DNA of 17,805 bases from contig JAJYAH010000047.1 of NCBI GenBank assembly GCA_021779635.1, forward strand, positions 1 through 17,805, in the 5' to 3' direction. Positions 1-8,351 of this stretch are shown one piece after another (the stretch's first letter is position 1; every line of letters starts with the position of its first letter). The translations under genes were made by a program, and so were the position numbers. Source of the stretch: Pseudomonadota bacterium. Lineage in GTDB: Bacteria; Pseudomonadota; Alphaproteobacteria; Rhizobiales; Xanthobacteraceae. The notes beneath the pieces were generated by a model. It was not told the origin of the DNA. It did not search any database and worked only from the letters and a program-made list of their open reading frames with translations.

Positions 1-471
1 CATGCCGAGGACTACGTGCATCGCATCGGCCGCACCGGCCGCGCCGGCCGTGCCGGCACCGCGATCACCATCGTCACGCCGCTTGATCAGAAATCGATGG
101 CCGCGATCGAAAAACTGATCGGCAAAACCATTCCCCAGGCCGAAGGCAGCGTCGAGGTTCAGCCGACATCGCCAGCCGGCGGCACGGAAAAGCCGCGCGA
201 GCCGCATGCGCGCGACGGTTCAAGAGAGGGTTCGCGAGGAGGCCGCAAGCCCCGCCGTGAACGCGAACCCCGCCGCTCCGGCGGCGGCCGCGAGCCCGCC
301 CACCAGGCGCCGGCCGCTGCATTCACGCCGCCGGTCGCTCCTCCTGCCTCGCGCACGCCCTCGATCGGCCGCGCCGAAGCACCGCCGGTGCCGCGCGATC
401 CGGCGTCGGAGCCTGCCGATCACTCGCATCTTCCGGCGTTCCTGTTGCGACCCGTTCGCGTCAGGGTCTGA
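1..471 (+). CDS. DEAD-box RNA helicase, C-terminal fragment (5' end outside window)
   Basis: The reading frame is open from base 1, so the gene begins upstream of the window. The first visible residues (HAEDYVHRIGRTGRAGRAG) hold the HRIGRTGR motif VI of superfamily 2 DEAD-box ATP-dependent RNA helicases, which contacts ATP and couples hydrolysis to RNA unwinding. It is followed by the usual end of the RecA-like domain 2 (TAITIVTP, then a short helix). From about residue 50 the protein becomes a low-complexity tail rich in Arg, Gly, Pro and Ala, including clusters such as RRERE and SGGGRE. Such tails commonly bind RNA non-specifically in RhlE-type helicases. Family and motif are clear. The subtype (RhlE-like) is an inference, because the Q motif, Walker A and DEAD box are not in the window. 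Confidence 0.9.
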   Translation, partial: HAEDYVHRIGRTGRAGRAGTAITIVTPLDQKSMAAIEKLIGKTIPQAEGSVEVQPTSPAGGTEKPREPHARDGSREGSRGGRKPRREREPRRSGGGREPAHQAPAAAFTPPVAPPASRTPSIGRAEAPPVPRDPASEPADHSHLPAFLLRPVRVRV

Positions 472-534
472 CGTGACAAAAGTCTGATTTTGCAGGGACC
501 TTCGCGTAAAGGGCCCGCGATCCTCGACGTCCCG

Positions 535-548
535 AACGGGAGCCCGTT
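535..548 (+). terminator. Weak stem-loop downstream of the helicase gene
   Basis: AACGGG (535-540) can pair with CCCGTT (543-548), followed by TTA. The tight turn would open to a 4-base loop. There is no real T-run, so this is only a possible terminator for the helicase transcript. Confidence 0.25.
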
Positions 549-584
549 TACCGGTCGTTCATTCTCGTCCGTTAACTTAGCAGC

Positions 585-595
585 GATAATTTAAT
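585..595 (+). promoter_or_regulatory. Possible -10 region for the diguanylate cyclase gene
   Basis: GATAAT (585-590), running into TTTAAT (590-595), is the only AT-rich stretch in the 171-base gap before the GGDEF gene. It lies about 50 bases ahead of the chosen start. No good -35 box sits at the matching distance (TTCTCG with a 17-base spacer), so support is weak. Confidence 0.25.
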
Positions 596-642
596 CATTG
601 CTACGGAAACGGGCAGAACGCTCGCTATTGAGGACGCGATCA

Positions 643-1710
643 GTGATAAAGCCGCTCGACGAGCATGAACGCACCATGGCCTTCGCCGAAGTTGCGCTTG
701 GCCAGATCAAATCGCTCCGGCAAACCGCCGTGCCTCGCAACTATGAAATCTGGTACGTCTACGCGACCGGATACAATTCGCCGCTCAACAAGATTATCAA
801 CGAGACGCTGGCGCGCAACGGCAAGCTGACCGAGGCCGATCTCGAGCAGATCTACGAAACCTATCTTTCCCAGATCAAGACATCCGACCGTATCGACAAG
901 GTCGGCGCGCGTGTGATCGGGGAAATCGACGACGTGATGAACCTCATCAGCCAAGCCCTCGGAATGTCGGCCAGCTACGACAAGAGCCTGTCCGGCGCGA
1001 CCCAGAAGCTCGCGGTCGCCCAGAGCCGCGATCAGGTCAAAGCCGTTGTCGAATCGCTGGTGACGTCGACCCGCGAGATGCGCGACACCAACAAGGCGCT
1101 GGAAGACCGGCTGACACTCTCGAAATCGGAGATCAGCAATCTTCAACAGAGTCTGGAGGCGATCCGGGCCGAAAGCCTGACCGATCCCCTCACCGGCCTC
1201 GGCAACCGCAAATATTTCGACCGCTCGATCGAGGCGGCGGTACAAAATGCGCTCGCCAACGGCGAGCCGCTTTCACTGCTGATGTTCGACATCGACCACT
1301 TCAAATCGTTCAATGACTCCTACGGCCACCTCACCGGCGACCAGGTGCTCCGCCTGGTCGGCATGTCGCTGAAGCAGACCATCAAGGGCCAGGACATCAC
1401 CGCGCGCTACGGCGGCGAGGAATTCGTAGTGGTGCTGCCCAACACCGCGCTGCGCCAGGCGCTGACGGTCGCCGACCATATCCGCCGCGCCATCATGTCG
1501 AAAGAATTGAAGAAGAAATCCACCGGCGAAATTCTCGGCCGGGTCACCATCTCGGTCGGCGTTTCAATGCTGAAGCCCGATGACGATACCGATTCGCTGA
1601 TCGAACGTGCGGATGCCTGCCTCTATGCCGCCAAGCGCAGCGGCCGCAACCGCGTGATCTGCGAAGCGGATCCGGAATATGTCGCCGAGACTCGCAGTCA
1701 GGTCGCCTGA
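643..1710 (+). CDS. GGDEF-domain diguanylate cyclase (cytoplasmic)
   Basis: Likely makes cyclic di-GMP from two GTP. Residues are numbered from the chosen GTG. The first ~160 residues form a soluble, mostly helical region with no membrane segment. It includes VPRNYEIWYVYATGYN near 30 and a likely coiled coil at about 135-178 just before the catalytic domain. The GGDEF domain spans about 180-345 and shows LTDPLTGLGNRKYF, the metal-binding FDIDHFKSFND and an intact active-site loop RYGGEEF (GGEEF 257-261). The inhibitory I-site position six residues upstream reads KGQD instead of RxxD, so product inhibition may be weak. The start is GTG 643 because GAGGA (630-634) sits 8 bases ahead of it. An in-frame TTG at 598 lacks a ribosome site and an ATG at 676 is also possible. 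No EAL domain follows. The N-terminal input is not identified. Confidence 0.9.
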   Translation: MIKPLDEHERTMAFAEVALGQIKSLRQTAVPRNYEIWYVYATGYNSPLNKIINETLARNGKLTEADLEQIYETYLSQIKTSDRIDKVGARVIGEIDDVMNLISQALGMSASYDKSLSGATQKLAVAQSRDQVKAVVESLVTSTREMRDTNKALEDRLTLSKSEISNLQQSLEAIRAESLTDPLTGLGNRKYFDRSIEAAVQNALANGEPLSLLMFDIDHFKSFNDSYGHLTGDQVLRLVGMSLKQTIKGQDITARYGGEEFVVVLPNTALRQALTVADHIRRAIMSKELKKKSTGEILGRVTISVGVSMLKPDDDTDSLIERADACLYAAKRSGRNRVICEADPEYVAETRSQVA

Positions 1711-1721
1711 CGGTAAACCGG

Positions 1722-1769
1722 CATCCTCTTGGTGAGGAGCGCGTCTCCGCGCGTCCCGAACCATGGATG
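1722..1769. repeat. REP-like palindromic element, copy 1
   Basis: CATCC (1722-1726) pairs with GGATG (1765-1769), TGGT (1730-1733) with ACCA (1760-1763), and GCGCG (1739-1743) with CGCGC (1748-1752) around a TCTC loop. The wording (GAGGAGCGCG ... CGCGCGTC.CGAA) resembles the dispersed intergenic palindromes common in Bradyrhizobium genomes. It lies between two convergent genes and is an inverted relative of the next element. Confidence 0.65.
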
Positions 1770-1786
1770 TGACCGGTGGGCGTTGC

Positions 1787-1828
1787 CATCCTTCGAAACG
1801 CACGCAAAGCGCGCTTCTCAGGATGAGG
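1787..1828. repeat. REP-like palindromic element, copy 2, overlapping a stop codon
   Basis: CATCCT (1787-1792) pairs with AGGATG (1820-1825), enclosing a GC-rich core. It matches copy 1 in inverted orientation (GAGAAGCGCG and GCGTTTCGAA on the minus strand). It ends in GGATGAGG, also found at the end of the sufB-sufC palindrome. The element reaches into the TfoX-like gene and contributes that gene's stop codon (1818-1820) and last three serine codons. It could also serve as a transcription terminator between the convergent genes. Confidence 0.65.
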
Positions 1829-2243
1829 ACCTTTTCTTTGGCACAAGCTTCTTCGACGTCGGCCTCTTCCCGGCCGCCGATTTCTTGACCGCCGTCTTCT
1901 TCGCCTTGGGAGGCTTGCGCAGCGCCGCCCGTTGGGCGGCCGATAGCGCCGCCGTCGCCCAATCCGCCAACTCCTCTGAATCATCGAACAGCCGTGCCGG
2001 CAATTGCCAGTACGAGTTGACCGTGACCGTCTTCGCTGTCTTGCGCTGCTGATACTGGAACGGCCCCGATCCCTCGGCCTCGAATTGCGGGATGTTTTGT
2101 TCGTCGGCGCGGAAATAGAGACCACCGCGCAGCGCCAGCGCAAAATTCACGCCGTCGACGGAGATCCCGAAGCCGGAAAACATCCGGCGGATCGTCACCG
2201 GCCCGAAGTCCGCGAACAGGTCGATCAGGAAATCGCGGTCCAT
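1818..2243 (-). CDS. TfoX N-terminal-domain protein with lysine-rich tail
   Basis: 141 aa. Residues about 3-100 match the TfoX_N fold: an RRMFSGFGISVDGVNFAL segment, then GGLYFRAD, FEAEGSGPF and SYWQLP, followed by a helical DDSEELADWATAAL segment. In gammaproteobacteria TfoX/Sxy activates competence genes with Crp. This protein has only the N-terminal domain, and its role in rhizobia is not known. The last ~35 residues are Lys/Ala/Ser/Pro-rich (KAKKTAVKKSAAGKR), like histone-H1-type tails, which suggests nucleic-acid binding (inference). The start is the ATG at 2243, because the longer reading frame to 2339 would run through the end of sufA and its extra N-terminus has no family resemblance. 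AGGGAG lies somewhat far upstream. It follows sufA by 55 bases on the same strand and may be read through from the suf operon. The final SSS residues come from a REP-like repeat. Confidence 0.82.
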   Translation of the reverse strand: MDRDFLIDLFADFGPVTIRRMFSGFGISVDGVNFALALRGGLYFRADEQNIPQFEAEGSGPFQYQQRKTAKTVTVNSYWQLPARLFDDSEELADWATAALSAAQRAALRKPPKAKKTAVKKSAAGKRPTSKKLVPKKRSSS

Positions 2244-2298
2244 GCGATGCCGCTCACTCCCTTGCGAATCGTCCCACGCCTCGCCGCGACGATCCTCG

Positions 2299-2709
2299 TC
2301 AGCCTTCGGCCTTGGCTGCCTTAAGCTGCACCGATTCACCGCAGCCGCAGGCGCCGGTCTGGTTCGGATTGTTGAAGATGAACTGCGCTGACATCTTGTC
2401 GACCTTGTAGTCCATCTCGGTGCCTAACAGGAACAGCACGGCCTTGGGATCGACCAGTATCTTGACGCCCTTGTCCTCGACGACCTCGTCTGTCGGGCGG
2501 ACATCGTGGGCATATTCGACCGTATAGGATTGCCCGGCGCAGCCGCCGTTCTTGATCCCGACCCGCAGGCCCACAATCTCCGAATCGGCGCGCCTGGTCA
2601 GTTCGGCAATCCGCAGCGCCGCGGCGTCGGTCAGCTTCATTACTTGCGGACGGGGTCGCGGCTTCGGCCTGGCGGCCGGTGTTGTTGAAGCAGGTGTCAT
2701 GTTAGTCAT
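2299..2709 (-). CDS. sufA: A-type iron-sulfur cluster carrier SufA
   Basis: 136 aa. A-type carrier of the HesB/IscA/SufA family, which receives clusters from the SufBCD scaffold and passes them to apoproteins. The three conserved ligand cysteines are present: C57 in the NGGCAGQSY segment, and C121 and C123 in the C-terminal GACGCGESV motif. Typical family strands (VGLRVGIKNGGC, VKILVDPKAVLFLLGTEMDY, QFIFNNPN) are in order. The first ~22 residues are a Pro/Arg/Thr-rich extension not needed for the fold. The ATG at 2709 is preferred over the one at 2700 because GAGGA stands 8 bases ahead of it. It is the last suf gene, 153 bases after sufT, a larger gap than elsewhere in the locus. The assignment is firm. 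SufA as opposed to IscA or ErpA is decided by the neighbours. Confidence 0.93.
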   Translation of the reverse strand: MTNMTPASTTPAARPKPRPRPQVMKLTDAAALRIAELTRRADSEIVGLRVGIKNGGCAGQSYTVEYAHDVRPTDEVVEDKGVKILVDPKAVLFLLGTEMDYKVDKMSAQFIFNNPNQTGACGCGESVQLKAAKAEG

Positions 2710-2862
2710 CTATTTAGTCCTCGCAGCACATCAATGCCGCCATAGTCGATTTCAGTCTCGCAATTAACGGAAAGCGCGTTTCCCTCCCGATGGCAGAGGT
2801 GAAACCAAACTCACCGTCGACGACAAACTTGATTGCGATTTTAGCCCTGGTCCACTAACGCT
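2710..2862 (-). other. sufT-sufA intergenic gap
   Basis: This 153-base spacer is less GC-rich than its surroundings. It contains the GAGGA ribosome site of sufA near its sufA end. I see no convincing promoter, terminator or open reading frame. It may hold a secondary promoter, but no clear -35/-10 pair stands out. Confidence 0.4.
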
Positions 2863-3279
2863 TCACCACATATTGAGGACGAGGCGCGCCTCGTCGGTCA
2901 TCCGGTCCGGCGTCCATGCCGGCTCCCAGACCAGATTGATATTGACGATGCCGATTCCGGGAACGCTGGCGATGGCGTTCTCAACCATCTGCGGCAATTC
3001 GCCGGCCGCCGGACAGTTCGGCGTCGTCAGCGTCATCTCGACATCCACGGTGCGGTCGTCCTTGATGTCGACCTTGTAGATCAGGCCGAGCTCATAGATA
3101 TCGGCCGGAATTTCCGGATCGAACACGGTCTTCAGCGCGGCCACGATTTCGGTGGCCAGCCGCTCGGTTTCTTCCGGCGGCAACGCCGAATGCGTTTCCA
3201 TGTTGCTGGTTTTGACTTCGCCATCCCCGGCTTCGTTATTCCTGGCTTCGCGATTCTTGGTTTCAATTGTGTCGGTCAT
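2863..3279 (-). CDS. sufT: SUF-system maturation protein SufT (DUF59/MIP18 family)
   Basis: 138 aa. DUF59/MIP18-type protein, a family that assists Fe-S cluster delivery or maturation and is often encoded in suf operons. The core runs from about residue 38 and shows the family signatures VFDPEIPADIYELGLIYKV, TLTTPNCP with the conserved Cys, and the C-terminal VWEPAWTPDRMTDEARLVL. The gene's ATG overlaps the sufS stop as ATGA (3276-3279), a translational-coupling arrangement that supports this start. An internal ATG at 3201 (METHSALPP) would remove the N-terminal extension. That extension, residues 6-25, is written by a degenerate 15-bp tandem repeat giving four pentapeptides beginning with Glu (ETKNR, EARNN, EAGDG, EVKTS), so it is probably disordered. 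Family assignment is firm. The exact biochemical step is not settled for bacterial SufT. Confidence 0.92.
   Translation of the reverse strand: MTDTIETKNREARNNEAGDGEVKTSNMETHSALPPEETERLATEIVAALKTVFDPEIPADIYELGLIYKVDIKDDRTVDVEMTLTTPNCPAAGELPQMVENAIASVPGIGIVNINLVWEPAWTPDRMTDEARLVLNMW
3205..3264 (-). repeat. Degenerate 15-bp tandem repeat, four units, within sufT
   Basis: On the plus strand the units read roughly CTTCGCCATCCCCGG, CTTCGTTATTCCTGG, CTTCGCGATTCTTGG and TTTCAATTGTGTCGG. They keep the reading frame because the period is a multiple of three, and they encode the Glu-led pentapeptides at residues 6-25 of SufT. Confidence 0.6.
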
Positions 3280-4517
3280 GAGAACAATTCCCGCGCCTTG
3301 ATCAGCGCCTGCGCCAGATGGTCGACTTCTTCCCGGGTATTATACATCCCGAATGAGGCACGGCACGTTGCCGTGACGTTGAACCGCTCTAAAAGCGGCA
3401 TGACGCAATGGGTGCCGGCTCGCACCGCGATGCCCTGCCGATCGATCACGGTCGCGACATCATGGGGATGCGCGCCCTTCATCTCGAACGAGATCAGCGG
3501 CCCCTTGCCCCGTGCGGTACCGATCAGGCGCAGCGAATTGATTTCGCGCAGGCGCTCCTGGGCATAAGTCAGAAGGCCATGCTCGTGCGCGGCAATGCGT
3601 TCCTTGCCAATCGAATTGACGTAATCGATCGCGGCACCAAGACCCACCGCCTCAACGATCGCCGGCGTTCCCGCCTCGAATTTATGCGGCGGATCGCCGT
3701 AGGTGACCCAGTCTCTTGCGACCTCGCGGATCATCTCGCCGCCGCCATTATAGGGCCGCATCGCCACGAGATGGGCGTGCTTGGCATAGAGCACGCCGAT
3801 GCCGGTCGGGCCGTAGAGCTTGTGACCGGTGAAGACATAGAAATCGCAATCGATATCCCTGACGTCCATGGCCAGATGAACGGCAGCCTGACTGCCGTCG
3901 ACCAAAACCGGGATACCGCGGGCATGGGCAATCCTGACCACGTCCTTGACGGGAACGATGGTGCCAAGCGCATTCGACATCTGCGTGATCGCCACCAGTT
4001 TGGTGCGATCGGTCAAGAGCTTCTCGAACTCGTCGATCAGGAAATTGCCCTCGTCGTCGACATCAGCCCATTTGATGACGGCGCCATGACGCTCCCTGAG
4101 GAAATGCCAGGGCACGATATTGGAATGATGCTCCATGATCGAGAGCACGATTTCGTCGCCGGCCTTGATATTCGGCTCGCCCCAGGAGGAAGCCACGAGA
4201 TTGATCGCTTCGGTGGCGTTACGGGTAAAGACGATCTCTTCGTTGCGTCCGGCATTGAGAAATTTCGCGACCTTGGCGCGGCCGCCTTCATAGGCCTCCG
4301 TCGCTGCATTGGCGAGATAATGCAGCCCGCGATGCACATTGGCGTATTCGCTCTTGTAGGCCTCGGTCATGCGTTCGAGCACCGCATTGGGCTTCTGCGC
4401 CGACGCCGCGTTGTCGAGATAGACCAGCGGCTTGCCATAGACCTGCAGCGATAGCGCGGGAAAATCTTCCCGCACCCGGGCCACGTCATAGGAACCATTT
4501 GAGACTGCTGGGTGCAT
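3276..4517 (-). CDS. sufS: Group II cysteine desulfurase SufS
   Basis: 413 aa. PLP enzyme that removes sulfur from L-cysteine as a persulfide for SufBCD, leaving alanine. Visible features are YLDNAASAQKP near the N-terminus, the EHHSNIVPW segment carrying the PLP-stacking His, VDGSQAAVH, the PLP-binding lysine K233 in FTGHKLYGP, and the catalytic C371 in the group II signature RAGTHCVMP. Length and motif order are normal for SufS. The ATG at 4517 is chosen because GAGG lies 6 bases before it. An upstream TTG at 4523 would put the ribosome site against the start codon. The gene begins 2 bases after the sufD stop, and its own stop overlaps the sufT start by 4 bases. SufS enzymes normally need a SufE or SufU partner, and none is encoded in this window. 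Confidence 0.97.
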   Translation of the reverse strand: MHPAVSNGSYDVARVREDFPALSLQVYGKPLVYLDNAASAQKPNAVLERMTEAYKSEYANVHRGLHYLANAATEAYEGGRAKVAKFLNAGRNEEIVFTRNATEAINLVASSWGEPNIKAGDEIVLSIMEHHSNIVPWHFLRERHGAVIKWADVDDEGNFLIDEFEKLLTDRTKLVAITQMSNALGTIVPVKDVVRIAHARGIPVLVDGSQAAVHLAMDVRDIDCDFYVFTGHKLYGPTGIGVLYAKHAHLVAMRPYNGGGEMIREVARDWVTYGDPPHKFEAGTPAIVEAVGLGAAIDYVNSIGKERIAAHEHGLLTYAQERLREINSLRLIGTARGKGPLISFEMKGAHPHDVATVIDRQGIAVRAGTHCVMPLLERFNVTATCRASFGMYNTREEVDHLAQALIKARELFS

Positions 4518-4519
4518 GA

Positions 4520-5851
4520 TCAACCTCGTGCCGCGAGCCAGCGCTGGGCTGCCGATATCGCAAGTTCACGCAAGGCGTCATCGGCGATCGATTCGATCGC
4601 TTCTCCGACGAACGCCTGGATCAGCAGCGCCTGGGCTTCCTTCTCGGAAAGCCCGCGCGCCCGCAAGTAGAACAGCAGGCTGTCGTCGAGCGCGCCGGTG
4701 GTGGCGCCATGGCCACAGGTCACGTCGTCGGCGAAAATTTCGAGTTCAGGCTTGTTGTCGGCCTCGGCCTCGTCGGACAGCAACAGCGCCCGCGTCATCA
4801 TCTTGGCGTCGGTCTTCTGCGCCCGGGGTCGAACCATGATGCGGCCCTGAAACACTGAATGGCCGCCATCGTCGACGACGGCGCGGAAGATCTCGCGGCT
4901 CGCGCAATTCGGCACCGCATGATCCAGGAACAGCGTGGTGTCAGCATGCTGGCGGCCATTGAGCAGATTGACGCCGTTGGTCTCGACCCGCGACCCTTCG
5001 CCGGTAAAGGCGATGACGGCCTGATACCGACTCACATGCGATCCGCTGGTCATGCCGAACGTGTTGAAATGCGATTTTGCCCCAAGCGTCACCACGGACG
5101 AGGAGATGTTGAAGGCCTCGCGGCCATCTTCGATCAAACGCACATGATCAAGCCGCGCGCCGTCGCCGACGGCGAGGACCAGCGAGTCATGGACCTGATA
5201 GGTTTTGGCGCCCTCAGCGGCGATGTAGCTTTCCACCAGGGTCGCGCTTGCACCGTTACCGATCTTCACCAGCGAGCGCGTGAACATCGCAGACGGCTGT
5301 GCGCCGCTGGCGATATGAACGATGTGCAGGGGCTGCGAAAGCGCCGCGCCATCGGCGACCTCGATCACGACGCCATCCGTCATCATCGCGCTGTTGAGCG
5401 CCACCATGGGATCGGAGCTACCGGTTGCGAACACTTGCGCGTGGATCGCAGAATCGCCGGCTTCCAGCACCTCGCGCAGCGTGCGGATGCCCAGTCCCTT
5501 TTCCGGACTGCCGGTTTCGGACAGCTTTGCGGCAAACGCCCCATCCACCAGCACCAGCCGGCGCGCGCCCGCGATGGCATGCAGCTTCAATGCGGCGCCC
5601 CCGCGCGACAGCGCCGCTGCGTCCGGCGGCGCCACCAGCGGCAACACCTCGCGCATCAGCACGCGCAGGTCGGTATATTTCCAATCCTCGATCCGCCGAT
5701 GCGGCAGTCCGGAGCGCTCGTAAGCCTCGAACGCCTGCCGACGCGCCTCGGCGACCTTGCCGGTGCCCGGCAGCTGGTCGCGCACGACGGCGAACGCGTC
5801 GCTCAGCGCGGTTTCCGTCTTTGCTTCAGCTCTTACCAGTGCGACGTTCAT
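4520..5851 (-). CDS. sufD: SufBCD scaffold subunit SufD
   Basis: 443 aa. SufD pairs with SufB on top of a SufC ATPase dimer to form the cluster-assembly scaffold. The N-terminal helical part (RRQAFEAYERSGLPHRRIEDWKYTDLR) and the right-handed beta-helix core are typical. The C-terminal segment has C379 and H381 in DDVTCGHGATTG, matching the Cys-x-His region that contributes to cluster assembly at the SufB-SufD interface in E. coli. This is followed by LLFYLRARGLSEKEAQALLIQAF. The ATG at 5851 (MNVALVRAEAK) is chosen. The frame remains open to 6130, but that part overlaps sufC and has no family resemblance. A strong ribosome site is not visible (only GGAT nearby). The gene lies 29 bases after sufC and 2 bases before sufS. 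Confidence 0.95.
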   Translation of the reverse strand: MNVALVRAEAKTETALSDAFAVVRDQLPGTGKVAEARRQAFEAYERSGLPHRRIEDWKYTDLRVLMREVLPLVAPPDAAALSRGGAALKLHAIAGARRLVLVDGAFAAKLSETGSPEKGLGIRTLREVLEAGDSAIHAQVFATGSSDPMVALNSAMMTDGVVIEVADGAALSQPLHIVHIASGAQPSAMFTRSLVKIGNGASATLVESYIAAEGAKTYQVHDSLVLAVGDGARLDHVRLIEDGREAFNISSSVVTLGAKSHFNTFGMTSGSHVSRYQAVIAFTGEGSRVETNGVNLLNGRQHADTTLFLDHAVPNCASREIFRAVVDDGGHSVFQGRIMVRPRAQKTDAKMMTRALLLSDEAEADNKPELEIFADDVTCGHGATTGALDDSLLFYLRARGLSEKEAQALLIQAFVGEAIESIADDALRELAISAAQRWLAARG

Positions 5852-5880
5852 GCCAAAATCCGTTTGCCCGGCCCGATCGT

Positions 5881-6633
<753 letters not shown>

Positions 6634-6730
6634 CACGCTCTTCCGTCTTTCGTTTGTCCCGCGTCCCGAGCAGCGCCAAAGACCTGTCTCGAAGAACGCG
6701 GCCGACATTTTCGTTTCTTATTCGTTTCAG

Positions 6731-6765
6731 TCCTGCGAGACGGCCGCCAGACGGCCTCCGCGGGA
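6731..6765. repeat. REP-like hairpin in the sufB-sufC gap
   Basis: TCCTGCG (6731-6737) pairs with CGCGGGA (6759-6765) with one G-T type mismatch, and GGCC (6742-6745) with GGCC (6753-6756). GGATGAGG follows at 6763-6770, as in the palindrome at 1787-1828. Inside an operon such a hairpin may stabilise the upstream sufB message or partly terminate transcription (inference). Confidence 0.5.
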
Positions 6766-6772
6766 TGAGGAA

Positions 6773-8251
<1,479 letters not shown>

Positions 8252-8265
8252 TCTCTTCCTCCGCT

Positions 8266-8284
8266 CGCGGTTTCAAGGACCGCG
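8266..8284 (-). promoter_or_regulatory. Leader hairpin just upstream of the sufB ribosome site
   Basis: CGCGGT (8266-8271) and ACCGCG (8279-8284) form a perfect 6-bp stem with a 7-base loop. The stem ends three bases from the GGAGGA ribosome site. It could influence sufB translation, but nothing in the sequence shows a ligand or partner. Confidence 0.3.
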
Positions 8285-8303
8285 GTGGATCAAATCTGAA
8301 ACA

Positions 8304-8332
8304 CTATTACGATGTTTCCCGGACGAAATCAC
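8304..8332 (-). promoter_or_regulatory. Weak candidate promoter for sufB
   Basis: On the minus strand GTGATT (8327-8332) and TAATAG (8304-8309) are separated by 17 bases. The -35 match is poor. A start near 8297 would give a leader of about 45 bases. The candidate is considered because it lies immediately downstream of the Irr-like palindrome. Confidence 0.25.
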
Positions 8333-8335
8333 CTG

Positions 8336-8351
8336 CTTAGAACCGTTCAAG
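8336..8351 (-). promoter_or_regulatory. Irr/ICE-like imperfect palindrome upstream of sufB
   Basis: The plus strand reads CTTAGAACCGTTCAAG. It resembles the palindrome reported for the iron regulator Irr in Rhizobiales (approximately TTTAGAA-N3-TTCTAAA, from memory), with a good left half (TTAGAA) and a degenerate right half (TTCAAG). It overlaps the stop codon of the NifS-like gene (8347-8349) and lies about 85-100 bases before the sufB ATG. Regulation of suf genes by Irr is known in the group. This particular site is inferred. Confidence 0.35.

Noticed and set aside
2288..2300. Small stem GACGA/TCGTC at the sufA stop as a terminator
   Set aside because: Only five base pairs, overlapping the coding end, with no T-run, so it is indistinguishable from chance.
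2244..2339. N-terminal extension of the TfoX-like gene to the upstream start at 2339
   Set aside because: The extra 32 residues overlap the end of sufA in another frame and do not resemble TfoX_N proteins. The family-like start is MDRDFLIDLFADFG at 2243.
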